Positions 17,619-27,208 are shown, counted from the first letter of the stretch. The stretch: 64,000 nucleotides of DNA from Succinivibrio dextrinosolvens (GCF_900116345.1 NZ_FPAH01000002.1:1-64000); one strand, 5' to 3'. The notes: a model not told the origin generated them from the sequence alone. Numbers and translations: made by a program.

Positions 17619-20600
17619 CTAGAGAAGATCTGTGGATATGTAGATGCAGTTTTCCTCTGGAGCGTAGTCCAGCAAAGGCTCGTCGAAGTTTTCATAGCTC
17701 CAGTCGTTGATTTCCTCAATAGCTGCATCTGAGGACATGAATTTCAGACTCATGCATAGGCCTTTGAACTCATTGATATCAATAACATCGGTCTCAAGAC
17801 TCTTGATAGCTTCAATAAGTTTTCTGGCATTGTCTGATGAATAATTAATCTTATTATCATCTGTATCAGAAATTTCAGTTTGAATATCTTCTGAAATGTT
17901 CTGGCTCTCAGCATCCAGGGTACCCTCGTCTATACGGATCTGAGTTATAACATCCTGAATCTGCGCACTTTCCTTGAGTTTAGAATCGATCAGAGAGGAA
18001 TCCAGATTTTTGGTATCAAAGGAATTAGCCTTAAAGAAACTGTGCTCTGAACTTCTATACAGGGAGGATGATATTCCTTTTTGAGTTTTTTGTCTGTCTT
18101 CTGTTGACAGCTCGCTGTTTTCCTTAACTGCCTTAACCGAGGATTTTACATTCATCAGAGTAAAAATCAGACCGAATTTCTCTGTCAGATAGTTCTTTAA
18201 AGGAGAGGTCCTGATTTCGTCAAGAACAATTCTCTTAAGGTAGCTTATGCACAGCTTAAAGTTAGGATTGTTTTTCTGCTCGGCATACAGATTACTGTAG
18301 TAGTTCTTTTCAAATGGTCTGGTTCCATGCATCAGCAGTCTTAGGGTATTGAAAAACTTGATGGCATAGACATTCTGCTTTGGAGTCAGTTCCATGTATC
18401 TTGATAATCTTACTTCAACTGTATTTACCGGTACTACATAATTGAAGATGATAAATGCCATCTGTGCTGCACAGAGTTTATCCAGAAACTCGTCTGTCAT
18501 TTCCTCTGCCGGCAGAGATGTTGTAATAATCTTGTGCTGCTTTAGTTTTGCTCTGGCTTCCTTTGGTAGAGACATATCAATAGGAACAACCATAAGACCG
18601 AGCTTTGGGAGATGATCTTCAATGCATTCTGTTGCCAGGAAGGAATATTCAATTTTAAAGATGTCACACAGCTGAGAATATTTATTGAAGATAACCTCAT
18701 TGAGATTTCTCTTGATGGTCTGAGCCTCAAGTCTACCTAGTTCTCCTGTGATAAGTTTTGCCAGAGTATGATCTGACTGTGGTTTAACTGTTGAGAGGTA
18801 TTTGATGATATTGTCGGCTGCTGAAAATTCCTCTCTGATTCCATCTAGGCAGGAATTTCCATTTTGATCGTTAAATTCTGTAATGATATTTATGGAGTTA
18901 TCTCCACAGATAGGAGCAATTAGATTTGCAAAGATCGGATGATGTATCAGTGTCTGAAGATTCTTATGGGCATGAGAGCTCATCTGTCTTAAGGCTTCAT
19001 CAAAAATTAGATAATTGTTGAACTCTTCCCTGTGCTCACTGTAATGGGCAACAGTAGAGCTTAGCTCTCCAACATTAAGATCTTTAAACAGGCTGTTTAG
19101 AAAATTCTCTGATATGAATGTTCTTATTTTTCCTGCAATAACTTTTACAAAATAGTCGGTTGTTCCTTTTAGATCATGCAGCCACTTGTATTTAGACTGA
19201 TCATTGTCTGTTGCAAGATGATATATGTAAAGCTCGAAGATTTCTCTGTTTTTGGCGTATATATCAGAAATATCATCCTTTCCCTGTGAACTTAGCAATG
19301 AGAATAGGGAAAGCTTTGTCAGCTCGGGATAATAGAACATTCCGATAAGAACAGAGCTTTTATCTTTAATTTTGTCAAAAGATTTTTCTGGTGCTTCAAA
19401 GAATGCAAAGTAAAGGGTTCTTAAAAAGAGAAGTTCTACTAGCTGGGTATTCTGGTATTCAGCATTTAGCTTCTCAATGGCCTCTTCAAGATCTTTTCTG
19501 TCGTATGAAACAAACAGGGGATTTAAAATCAGTCTGATAAAGAAATTAAACAGCAGAATCTGAATACTTGTTTTATCGGTAGAATTTGTTCTGCTGCTTT
19601 TGGTACTGATTTCCTCATTACCTTTTATATAGGAGAGAAATTCCTCAAAGTTCTCACATTTGTTTGGCTCAAGTATTTTTTCCTGAGTGTAGTAAATGTT
19701 AGGAAAGACAATAGATGTCTGCTTATCATCAGTTGTGTAGACGAAATTTGCTTCTCTATGTTCAGGCAGATCTATTTTTTGAAGTCTTATGATATCGTTT
19801 TGTGGAATCAGTTTTTCAATGTGAGGAGTTACATGAGAACCAATAAAGTTATAAAGATTCTTAACAAGTTCGTTTTTAAGAACAGGTGAACCCTCTGCTA
19901 TTAATCTGCAAAGCTCTTCCTTGTTGTTTTCATGCGCAGCAAAGGAATTTATATAGTTGTAGCAGTTGTTCTTTAGGTCAAGGAACATTCTTTCCACAAA
20001 ACCGGTGGAAATTTCCTCTCTAACAAATTCAGAGTTTAACCTCTTTAACTGCTTAATCTGTAAGTCATTTTTTTCTGGTTTGTCCGCTACAAGCTGCCTG
20101 TACGCATTTTCAAGATCATTAATAAAAGGATAATCGAGATTAAATGGTTCTTTGTAGTTTGATGATGCAGAGATTGCTGCCAGATACTGACTAACCTTCA
20201 GCTGATTGTCCTTATCAAGTGGTTTAAAGCAGAAAGCAGGATTCTTGTAATCACAATGGCGGTTTCTGTATTCGCTTGAGTAGGTGTAGCAGGTTCTGAT
20301 ATAGGCAAGACCTTCCTTTGGCAGCTCCATCTTGCTTATGATGTTGTTCAGGGCTACTCTCTGATGGGGATCAAGCTTGGCGGAGCTGACTACAAAAAGT
20401 CCTTCAAAAACTCTCAGCATGATGTTGTAGTTTGAAAGCTTAACATTCATCATGTTGATATGTTTTAAGTCCTTTACTGTTGGAGTTTTCTTGGCTGCCA
20501 CCAGTGCTTTTACCGCAGCACAGTCTTCATCATTATTGAGATCTGGTTTGGTGGTGATAAAAATCTTGTCGTAGAAGGACAGGTCAACCGGAACAGAACA

Positions 20601-20840
20601 AGGAACCAGCTTTAGATTTATCTTCTCAAGATAGGAGTTGATATCTATATATATCTGTTGTGCTGACTTATCAAATTCTGTATGGTCATACTCAAGATTT
20701 AAAGTGCTGCAGAGCTCTGAGAGAGACATACAGATAAAACGGTGAGATGAAGCCTCTGTATACAGGTCTCTTATTGTGTCTAAGAGATCTGAAGGAAGAT
20801 CACCAATTCTCTGTTTATAGTATGCAGCATCTTTTTTCAT
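17619..20840 (-). CDS. Large protein with a C-terminal TerB-C-like domain
   Basis: The function is unknown. The 1073 residues show no signal peptide or membrane segment. The last ~138 residues (about 936-1073) resemble the TerB-C domain: a helix with LIDSKLKESAQIQDVI, an acidic linker, then EFKGLCMSLKFM, AIEEINDWSYENFDEPLLD and a short strand at the end. TerB-C normally closes large proteins with TerB-N and TerB domains from tellurite/stress (Ter) systems; I could not identify those two domains here. Residues near 40-150 and 720-850 share a pattern (LC..L..EY, then L.LVP....S, then LDPHQ/LTPKQ), suggesting an internal duplication. It lies 67 bp after the GH84 gene on the same strand. Confidence 0.8.
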   Translation of the reverse strand: MKKDAAYYKQRIGDLPSDLLDTIRDLYTEASSHRFICMSLSELCSTLNLEYDHTEFDKSAQQIYIDINSYLEKINLKLVPCSVPVDLSFYDKIFITTKPDLNNDEDCAAVKALVAAKKTPTVKDLKHINMMNVKLSNYNIMLRVFEGLFVVSSAKLDPHQRVALNNIISKMELPKEGLAYIRTCYTYSSEYRNRHCDYKNPAFCFKPLDKDNQLKVSQYLAAISASSNYKEPFNLDYPFINDLENAYRQLVADKPEKNDLQIKQLKRLNSEFVREEISTGFVERMFLDLKNNCYNYINSFAAHENNKEELCRLIAEGSPVLKNELVKNLYNFIGSHVTPHIEKLIPQNDIIRLQKIDLPEHREANFVYTTDDKQTSIVFPNIYYTQEKILEPNKCENFEEFLSYIKGNEEISTKSSRTNSTDKTSIQILLFNFFIRLILNPLFVSYDRKDLEEAIEKLNAEYQNTQLVELLFLRTLYFAFFEAPEKSFDKIKDKSSVLIGMFYYPELTKLSLFSLLSSQGKDDISDIYAKNREIFELYIYHLATDNDQSKYKWLHDLKGTTDYFVKVIAGKIRTFISENFLNSLFKDLNVGELSSTVAHYSEHREEFNNYLIFDEALRQMSSHAHKNLQTLIHHPIFANLIAPICGDNSINIITEFNDQNGNSCLDGIREEFSAADNIIKYLSTVKPQSDHTLAKLITGELGRLEAQTIKRNLNEVIFNKYSQLCDIFKIEYSFLATECIEDHLPKLGLMVVPIDMSLPKEARAKLKQHKIITTSLPAEEMTDEFLDKLCAAQMAFIIFNYVVPVNTVEVRLSRYMELTPKQNVYAIKFFNTLRLLMHGTRPFEKNYYSNLYAEQKNNPNFKLCISYLKRIVLDEIRTSPLKNYLTEKFGLIFTLMNVKSSVKAVKENSELSTEDRQKTQKGISSSLYRSSEHSFFKANSFDTKNLDSSLIDSKLKESAQIQDVITQIRIDEGTLDAESQNISEDIQTEISDTDDNKINYSSDNARKLIEAIKSLETDVIDINEFKGLCMSLKFMSSDAAIEEINDWSYENFDEPLLDYAPEENCIYISTDLL

Positions 20841-20907
20841 GAAAATGAAATCGTCCCTTTATCTTTTTAAATCAAAGAGGTTAACTTGTTCTAGTTTAAC
20901 ACTTAAT

Positions 20908-21972
20908 TTAAGAAGTGAGACAGGCAGGGTCAAATTTATATACTCCATTGAGAAAATCAATGATTTCTTTTGCCGCCGCTGTTTTCTGTTTTTCACAGAT
21001 TTTTCTAAGATCTTTCTGCTGTTTTTCGTTAAGGCTTTCTATACCTTCATCATTTAACAGATTAAGATACTCAATCAGCTTTGAATTATCTGATTTAAAA
21101 AGCTTTTTTATCTGCTCAAGTCTATATTTTCCGATATCAGACTCTGTTTTTTCCTGATAGCACAAAGGCAGAGTTGAAAGGGCAATTTTGGTAAGATTTG
21201 CCTCAAGCATCGGGTTAACTGCGTGAGAGAGTACTGTTCCGTCAAGTTTTTCTCTGCAGCTGAATTCACGGGTATAGATTTTCTTGCTGATAAACTTGCC
21301 GTCATTTACAGGATAGTTGTCCCAGATGGTAACTTTTCTATTAAACCTGTGATTGATATTCTCGATATCTTCTCTGGTAATGGATTTTGAAAGAACTTTG
21401 TTGCCGGTCCAGAATATTTCAATGTCAGAAGGCAGATCTTCTGTAATCTGTTCAAAATAATCTTCTGGGCGTGTCCCGAAAACCTTGTCCAGAATCGGAT
21501 CAAAACTGTAGTAGGTAGGACAGAAAATCAGGCGGATCTCTTTTCCTTTTAAACGTTTGAAAATATCTTTAACAATCTGCTTCTGTTTTACTCCTTCATC
21601 TTTTGTATAAAGCTTGATGTCATCGAACAGAATCGCAATGATATCAGTATTGAATTCCTTTATGGCTGTATCAATTTTCTTATATAAAACAGGCAGTTTT
21701 CTGTCTAGCTCTTCTGTGACTCCCAGAGGAGAGATTCCTATACCGAATTTCATTCCGTGAGCATGACAGAAGGAGGAAAACGTCTTAAGTTTCTTCGATT
21801 GTTCCTCTGTAAAGTCATCCATCCAGGCTCGTCTTAGAGAACGGTCGTTTTTTGGTGCATATATATAGTAGGAATAACCGTTTTTTGAGGCAAAGGAGCA
21901 TAAGGATTCACGCTGTCTTTTTGTATACAGTTTTCCATAAAAACCTTCAATAATTCCAAGTGTGGTTTCCAT
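20908..21972 (-). CDS. GH84-type beta-N-acetylglucosaminidase (O-GlcNAcase-like), apparently cytoplasmic
   Basis: It resembles glycoside hydrolase family 84, retaining enzymes that remove beta-N-acetylglucosamine by substrate assistance. The signatures are GIIEGFYGKLYTKRQR at the start, YYIYAPKNDRSLRRAW and the catalytic pair Asp117-Asp118 in LFDDIK. Also present are the substrate-binding IFWTGNKV and WDNYPVND. The 354 residues are essentially the catalytic domain plus a small helical tail. Secreted bacterial relatives carry signal peptides and extra domains; here the catalytic domain begins at residue 3 with none. AAGGAG sits six bases before the ATG. It is divergent from tig and may be co-transcribed with the TerB-C-like gene. 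Confidence 0.82.
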   Translation of the reverse strand: METTLGIIEGFYGKLYTKRQRESLCSFASKNGYSYYIYAPKNDRSLRRAWMDDFTEEQSKKLKTFSSFCHAHGMKFGIGISPLGVTEELDRKLPVLYKKIDTAIKEFNTDIIAILFDDIKLYTKDEGVKQKQIVKDIFKRLKGKEIRLIFCPTYYSFDPILDKVFGTRPEDYFEQITEDLPSDIEIFWTGNKVLSKSITREDIENINHRFNRKVTIWDNYPVNDGKFISKKIYTREFSCREKLDGTVLSHAVNPMLEANLTKIALSTLPLCYQEKTESDIGKYRLEQIKKLFKSDNSKLIEYLNLLNDEGIESLNEKQQKDLRKICEKQKTAAAKEIIDFLNGVYKFDPACLTS

Positions 21973-22078
21973 AATGTCTCCTTAATGTGTATTCTTTGAT
22001 TTTACTAGTTTTTTAACAGAAAATAACAACAGATGGCATATTTGTGTATAACCTTTTGACCGTTGCCACATTTGCACA

Positions 22079-22107
22079 TTGATTAGATGGCTTTTCGCTA
22101 GTATAAT
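22079..22107 (+). promoter_or_regulatory. Sigma-70 promoter of tig
   Basis: TTGATT (22079-22084) and a perfect TATAAT (22102-22107) are separated by exactly 17 bases. Transcription would start near 22114 and give an 85-base leader before tig. Confidence 0.75.
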
Positions 22108-22122
22108 ATGGTGGTTTATGTA

Positions 22123-22161
22123 GACGCACGGCACAGTTATATACTCCGATGCGTCAATTTT
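22123..22161 (+). promoter_or_regulatory. Terminator-like hairpin in the tig leader
   Basis: GACGCACGG (22123-22131) pairs with CCG-A-TGCGTC (22146-22155) with one bulged A, around a 14-base loop. AATTTTT follows. It lies inside the transcribed leader, about 40 bases before the tig start codon, so it could act as an attenuator or RNA-stability element. Confidence 0.5.
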
Positions 22162-22198
22162 TGTATGTTAATTACTGCAACCCAAATAGAGGAAAAAA

Positions 22199-23518
22199 AT
22201 GCAGGTTTCAACCGAGAAAAAAGAAGGTGTACAGCATCTTCTAACTGTTACTGTGCCAGCAGAAGACGTAAAAAAGGCATATGACGCAAGTTTCCGCAAA
22301 TACGCTAAGAACGCAAAGGTAGATGGTTTCCGTAAGGGCCACATCCCTGCTAAAGTTCTAGAGAGCCAGTTCGGCGGACAGATTTATTCAGACGCTTATG
22401 ATTCACTAATCAATAAGACCATCGGCAAGGCTATTGATGAGTCAAAGCTAGAAGTAGTTGGCTATCCACGTGTTGAAGTAAAGAAAGCTTCATTCAAGAA
22501 TGATGAAGAGTTCGTTTACGAGGCAACTGTTGAAGTTAACCCAGAGATCGAATTAAAGCCTTTTGAAGAGTTAAAGTTAAAGAACATCAAGGCTGAAGTT
22601 ACTGATGCAGACGTAGAGAAGATGATTGAGAACTTACGTAAGCAGCAGGGTAAGTGGCAGGTTAAGGATGATGCAGTAGTTGGTCAGGGTACCCGTGCAT
22701 CAATCGATTTCCTAGGCCGTTCAGAGGGTGTTGAGTTTGAAGGCGGTAAGGCTGAGAACTTCACTCTGACTGTTGGTGAGACCCAGATGATTCCTGGCTT
22801 CACTGAGCAGATCGAAGGCCACAAGGCTGGTGACAAGTTCACTATTCAGGTTAAGTTCCCAGAGGAATACCACGCTGAGAACCTAAAGGGCAAGGACGCT
22901 GAGTTCGACATCACTGTAAATTCAGTTTCAGAGCTTGTTCTTCCAGAGGTTAACGAAGACTTCGTAAAGATCTTCGGTGTTAAGGATGGTTCAATCGATA
23001 CCTTCAAGTCAGATCTTCGCAAGAACATGGATCGTGAATTATCACGTTCAGTTTACGTAAAGACCCGTCAGAACCTGTTCGATGCTCTTGTTGCTCAGTA
23101 CGGCGAGTTTGCTGTTCCACAGGCTTACATCGATGCAGAGATCGAGCGTTTAGCTAAGAACTTCGAGATGCAGATGAAGGCTTACGGTATGACCAAGCTT
23201 CCAGCAAGCTTCAAGAAGGAAGAGATGTTCAAGGATGAGTCTGTTAAGGCTGCTCGTCTAGGCATTATCGTTCGTAAGATCATCCTAGACCTAGGCTGCA
23301 CCAAGCCATCAGATTCCTATGTTGATGCTCAGCTGAACCAGATCGCTGGCGCTTACGAGGATCCAGAAGAGGTAATCGCTCAGCTACGTAAGGATAAGGC
23401 TCAGTTTGAGAACATCCAGAACGCAGCTATCGAGGCTGAAGTTGTAGCTAAGGTAATGGAAAAAGCTGCTGACGGCGACGAGACTATGTCATTTGACGAA
23501 CTAGTTCGTGCACGTTAA
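22199..23518 (+). CDS. tig: Trigger factor, ribosome-bound chaperone and prolyl isomerase
   Basis: It binds the ribosome exit tunnel and protects nascent chains. The N-terminal ribosome-binding domain carries the signature FRKGHIPAKVLE (E. coli GFRKGKVP). The FKBP-type isomerase domain (about 150-245) has GQGTRASIDFLG and MIPGFTEQIEGHKAGD, followed by the helical C-terminal chaperone domain. It has 439 residues (E. coli 432). Codon use is strongly biased, as in highly expressed genes. It heads the tig-clpP-clpX block. Confidence 0.97.
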   Translation: MQVSTEKKEGVQHLLTVTVPAEDVKKAYDASFRKYAKNAKVDGFRKGHIPAKVLESQFGGQIYSDAYDSLINKTIGKAIDESKLEVVGYPRVEVKKASFKNDEEFVYEATVEVNPEIELKPFEELKLKNIKAEVTDADVEKMIENLRKQQGKWQVKDDAVVGQGTRASIDFLGRSEGVEFEGGKAENFTLTVGETQMIPGFTEQIEGHKAGDKFTIQVKFPEEYHAENLKGKDAEFDITVNSVSELVLPEVNEDFVKIFGVKDGSIDTFKSDLRKNMDRELSRSVYVKTRQNLFDALVAQYGEFAVPQAYIDAEIERLAKNFEMQMKAYGMTKLPASFKKEEMFKDESVKAARLGIIVRKIILDLGCTKPSDSYVDAQLNQIAGAYEDPEEVIAQLRKDKAQFENIQNAAIEAEVVAKVMEKAADGDETMSFDELVRAR

Positions 23519-23556
23519 TCTATAATTACTACTATAAATAAGGAGCTTTGCTGCTA

Positions 23557-24201
23557 ATGTTAAATTTTGAAGATCAGCCTAGACTGGCATCATCACTGGT
23601 ACCAATGGTTATTGAACAGACTGCAAGGGGTGAGAGATCCTTTGATATATATTCACGTCTGTTAAAAGACCGAGTGATTTTTTTAACTGGTGAAGTTGAA
23701 GATCACATGGCTGATCTGATTGTGGCACAGCTCCTGTTTTTAGAATCAGAAGATCCTGACAAGGATATCTATCTGTACATCAATTCTCCTGGTGGCGTAG
23801 TTACAGCTGGTTTAGCTATATACGACACCATGCAGTACATCAAGCCAGATGTCTGCACTTTATGCATGGGACAGGCCTGTTCCATGGGCTCATTCTTATT
23901 GGCCGGCGGAGCTGCAGGCAAAAGATTTGCTCTGCCAAATTCTAGAATTATGATTCACCAGCCTTTAGGTGGATTTAAGGGTCAGGCAACCGACATTATG
24001 ATTCATGCCCAGGAGACCCAGCGTATCAAGGATACCTTAAACGGTATTCTTTCAAAGCACACAGGCAAGAGTTTAGAGGAAGTTGTTCAGAATACTGAAA
24101 GAGACAACTTCATGACTTCTCAGGAAGCTTTGGATTTTGGTTTGATTGATAGAGTTATAACAAACCGTTCTGAAATTACTGCTTCAGATAAGGAAGATTA
24201 A
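23557..24201 (+). CDS. clpP: ATP-dependent Clp protease proteolytic subunit ClpP
   Basis: This is the serine peptidase barrel used by ClpX. The catalytic Ser is in [11 protein letters not shown], His in [10 protein letters not shown] and Asp in the TERDNFM region. The ATG at 23557 is chosen over an upstream in-frame TTG at 23548 because AGGAG (23541-23545) lies 11 bases before the ATG but only two before the TTG. This gives 214 residues (E. coli 207 with propeptide). It is followed two bases later by clpX. Confidence 0.96.
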   Translation: MLNFEDQPRLASSLVPMVIEQTARGERSFDIYSRLLKDRVIFLTGEVEDHMADLIVAQLLFLESEDPDKDIYLYINSPGGVVTAGLAIYDTMQYIKPDVCTLCMGQACSMGSFLLAGGAAGKRFALPNSRIMIHQPLGGFKGQATDIMIHAQETQRIKDTLNGILSKHTGKSLEEVVQNTERDNFMTSQEALDFGLIDRVITNRSEITASDKED

Positions 24202-24203
24202 TC

Positions 24204-25469
24204 ATGTCTGATACCCCAAAAAGTACTTGTTTATTCTGTGGACAGGGTTCATCTGAAACTAGAACTCTGATTAAGGCTCACGGAACCTGCATCTGTTCAG
24301 ACTGTATTACCAAATGCTACAAGATGCTTGAGCAGCGTGGCATGTCAAAAGGTTCAAAGGGCAGTTCAGGAATTGATCTTGATAACATTCCTACTCCACG
24401 TGATATTGCAAAGCATCTTGATGAGTACGTAATTGGTCAGGATGATGCCAAGAAGGTTTTATCTGTAGCTGTTTATAATCATTACCAGAGACTGCGTCAT
24501 GCAAACAATGACTCTGGTGTTGAGCTAGGCAAGTCAAACATTCTTCTGGTTGGTCCTACCGGTTCAGGTAAGACTCTGCTGGTTCAGACCCTGGCTAAAT
24601 TCCTGAATGTTCCATTCGCTATCTCTGATGCAACCACCCTAACCGAGGCGGGTTATGTTGGTGAGGACGTAGAAAACGTGATTGTACGTCTGCTTCAGAA
24701 CTGCGATTTTGATGTTGAAAAGGCTCAGAAGGGTATTATTTATATCGACGAGATCGACAAGATTGCCCGTAAGAGTGAAAATCCTTCAATTACCCGTGAT
24801 GTTTCCGGTGAAGGTGTTCAGCAGGCTCTTTTAAAGCTTGTTGAAGGTACTGTTGCATCTGTTCCACCTAACGGTGGCAGAAAGCATCCTCAGGAAAAGA
24901 ATATCGAAGTAGATACTTCACAGATTCTGTTTATCTGTGGCGGTGCTTTTGATGGTCTTGAGAAGGTTGTTGAGAAGAGAGTTTCCAAGAAGTCAGGTAT
25001 CGGCTTTGGTGCCGAGGTTCTTGGTGAGAATGAGAAGATGTCTCTTTCCGACAAGTACAAGAATGTTGAGCCGGATGATCTGGTTAAATTCGGTATTATT
25101 CCAGAGTTCGTCGGAAGAATGCCGGTTATCACCGCTTTATCTGAATTAAGCCGTGATGAACTGATTCGCGTTTTAAGAGAACCAAAGAATGCCATCATCA
25201 GACAGTTCGAGGAAATGTTCAAGTTTGAGAATGTTAAGCTTGAGTTTACCGAAGAGGCTTTAAATGCAATTGCAGATACTGCAATTAAACGTCATACCGG
25301 TGCACGTGGACTGCGTTCTGTTGTTGAAGGTCTTCTGTTGAATACAATGTTCGATATTCCTTCAGTTAAGGATGTTGAAAGAGTTGTTGTAGACAAGAAT
25401 ACTGTTGAAAAACAGGAAGAACCTATCGTAATCAAAAAGGACGATTTTGAAATCGCCTCTAATTCTTAA
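24204..25469 (+). CDS. clpX: ATP-dependent Clp protease ATPase subunit ClpX
   Basis: This AAA+ unfoldase feeds substrates to ClpP. The N-terminal zinc-binding domain has CxxC pairs at Cys9/Cys12 and Cys31/Cys34. Walker A is GPTGSGKT, Walker [11 protein letters not shown], and the ClpP-binding loop holds SGIGFGAEV. Sensor and lid motifs include PEFVGRMP and HTGARGLRS. The 421 residues compare with 424 in E. coli. The start is two bases after clpP, with AAGGAAG upstream. Confidence 0.97.
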   Translation: MSDTPKSTCLFCGQGSSETRTLIKAHGTCICSDCITKCYKMLEQRGMSKGSKGSSGIDLDNIPTPRDIAKHLDEYVIGQDDAKKVLSVAVYNHYQRLRHANNDSGVELGKSNILLVGPTGSGKTLLVQTLAKFLNVPFAISDATTLTEAGYVGEDVENVIVRLLQNCDFDVEKAQKGIIYIDEIDKIARKSENPSITRDVSGEGVQQALLKLVEGTVASVPPNGGRKHPQEKNIEVDTSQILFICGGAFDGLEKVVEKRVSKKSGIGFGAEVLGENEKMSLSDKYKNVEPDDLVKFGIIPEFVGRMPVITALSELSRDELIRVLREPKNAIIRQFEEMFKFENVKLEFTEEALNAIADTAIKRHTGARGLRSVVEGLLLNTMFDIPSVKDVERVVVDKNTVEKQEEPIVIKKDDFEIASNS

Positions 25470-25474
25470 TATTT

Positions 25475-25500
25475 AAGGCCTCCTTCTGGAGGTCTTCTAT
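25475..25500 (+). terminator. Terminator after clpX
   Basis: A 9-bp stem with one G-T pair (25475-25483 with 25488-25496) and a 4-base loop lies a few bases after the clpX stop. The T tail is short. Confidence 0.65.
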
Positions 25501-25591
25501 TAAGTTTCGCCTGTATTCCCAATGTCGGGATATTCAAAAATATTGGAAGATAATAGTTATTTTAAATCTTTGCCAATTATTCAACTTTTAC

Positions 25592-25873
25592 TTATTTGTT
25601 GTTTTTGCGAATTTCTCTAATCTTTTCGATGGATATTTCGGTAATGTAGCTAATGGTTTCGTCATCAAATCCTTTATTTATCATCTTTAGGATAATATTG
25701 CTTTCTCCCTTAGCAATTCCTTCCCTGTAATATCCTTCGGTATCTGATTTATAATCCATCATCGCCATTTCTCGATTAACATAAGCTAAGCGTTCATCTA
25801 AATCGTCCATAAATCTATCTGTTGCATCTAAAGCATCTTTAATTTTTGAATCCTGCATGCCTAGCTCCTGCAA
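25592..25873 (-). pseudogene. C-terminal fragment of an Rpn-like nuclease/transposase gene
   Basis: The 93-residue frame is nearly identical in its first ~55 residues to the corresponding part of the intact neighbour at 25942-26862 (ELGMQDSKIKDALDA..., DRFMDDLDERLAYVNREMA). It also ends with the same ISIEKIREIRKNN-type tail. It lacks the whole nuclease domain and the AEGKAEGRAE repeat. DNA similarity stops abruptly just before the fragment's first codons. It is best read as a decayed partial duplicate of the adjacent gene, though a small translated product cannot be excluded. Confidence 0.7.
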
Positions 25874-25941
25874 TTCGAAAATTACAATTATTTGCTGAGA
25901 ATTCTGCTTGTAATAAATCTCAGCAAATTTTAACTTTTGAC

Positions 25942-26862
25942 TTATTGGTTATTTTTGCGAACTTCTCTAATTTCTTCTATAGATATTTTTGTTAGTTTGT
26001 TAATGGTTTCGTCATCAGCTCCATTTTTCATCATATTCCTGATGATATCGTAACGCTCCTCAGCTCTTCCTTCAGCCTTTCCTTCAGCTTTGCCATCTGC
26101 AAATCCATCTCTGTAATATCCTTCGGTATCTGATTTATAGTCCATCATCGCCATTTCACGGTTTACGTACGCTAAACGTTCATCTAAATCGTCCATAAAT
26201 CTATCTGATGCATCTAAAGCATCTTTAATTTTTGAATCCTGCATGCCAAGCTCCTGCAATTCGCTAACATCAAGTTTGTTTGAAAAGTATGCCATCCATC
26301 TTTCTATACGAGATAGCTCTGCTATAGGCTTTTTCTGGAATTTTTTTAATTCGAAAAAATGAAGTTCTAAATCATTACAAAGTTTTTTTCCTGTATTCAT
26401 ATTATATACAGCGAACATTGAATGCATAGGTTCTGTCGCATCAAAATTGTTGTAATTAAGAAGATTTATCGTAATGGATGGCTTTAACTCATTGTAATCC
26501 TGTCCTTTTTTGTGTCCAGATAGGTACATGTTTGACCAGTAAAACAGAGTTCTTTTTTCAATGTTCTTCCTATTATTGATTTGGATTTCTACATCAATCT
26601 TTTCTTCAATTTGAGTGGTGCAGAATATATCCAATCTTGTTGATTTCTCATTTTCTGCAAGAGCAGAGAATTCTGAATTTCGGAATTTAATGTCCGTAAT
26701 CTCGTCTTTTCCTTCTCTGCCAAGAGCCGCATTCAGGAAAGATATAGTAATTTCCTTACGTTCTTCTTTGCCAAAAACGAACTTGAAAAGTATGTCGTTT
26801 AATGGGTTGTATTTTTTGTTTGCTATGTCTTTTTCAATTTGCTGCTTAGTTATACTTTTCAT
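25942..26862 (-). CDS. Rpn/PD-(D/E)XK nuclease family putative transposase
   Basis: The 306-residue protein belongs to the Rpn/PDDEXK_2 family, linked to RecA-independent DNA transfer and often annotated as putative transposase. The family start NPLNDILFKFVFG is present. The nuclease core follows with the D in STRLDIFCT and the E-x-Q motif DVEIQI. Next comes FYWSNMYLSG. The C-terminus holds a short Gly-Ala-Glu repeat (DGKAEGKAEGRAEE) and the tail seen in the duplicate downstream. It sits between clpX and lon, usually adjacent, and points against both. No inverted repeats or target duplication were seen. Confidence 0.8.
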   Translation of the reverse strand: MKSITKQQIEKDIANKKYNPLNDILFKFVFGKEERKEITISFLNAALGREGKDEITDIKFRNSEFSALAENEKSTRLDIFCTTQIEEKIDVEIQINNRKNIEKRTLFYWSNMYLSGHKKGQDYNELKPSITINLLNYNNFDATEPMHSMFAVYNMNTGKKLCNDLELHFFELKKFQKKPIAELSRIERWMAYFSNKLDVSELQELGMQDSKIKDALDASDRFMDDLDERLAYVNREMAMMDYKSDTEGYYRDGFADGKAEGKAEGRAEERYDIIRNMMKNGADDETINKLTKISIEEIREVRKNNQ

Positions 26863-27179
26863 TTTTTTGTACCCTTTATTAATAAGATTTAATTTTAATT
26901 ACAAAACTTTTATATGTATTTATGTTGTTAAATGTAACTATTTAATAGTTTAATGAGATTATATTACATAAAGAAAATGTTTAAATCAACAATGTAAGAA
27001 TAAATAATATATTATATTGTTCAAAACTGAATAATGTATATGTTTTATATGATAATTATCTAGTTAACGGAGGCGTTCGTAATTTAAGGCAGATGTTGAG
27101 TAGCGTTATAGAGAATGGACGCTTCTCAAATAATGAATTATTCAACTTGTCTAATCTTCAGAATTTTTGAGAAGAAAAA

Positions 27180-27208
27180 CTTGAAATTTCCTCTCCTAAT
27201 ACTCATAT
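27180..27208 (+). promoter_or_regulatory. Candidate sigma-32 promoter of lon
   Basis: CTTGAAA, 14 bases, then ACTCATAT, compared with CTTGAAA-N13/14-CCCCATnT. The -35 part is perfect and the -10 part matches six of eight. It is about 330 bp from the lon start, which would imply a long leader. Confidence 0.35.
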
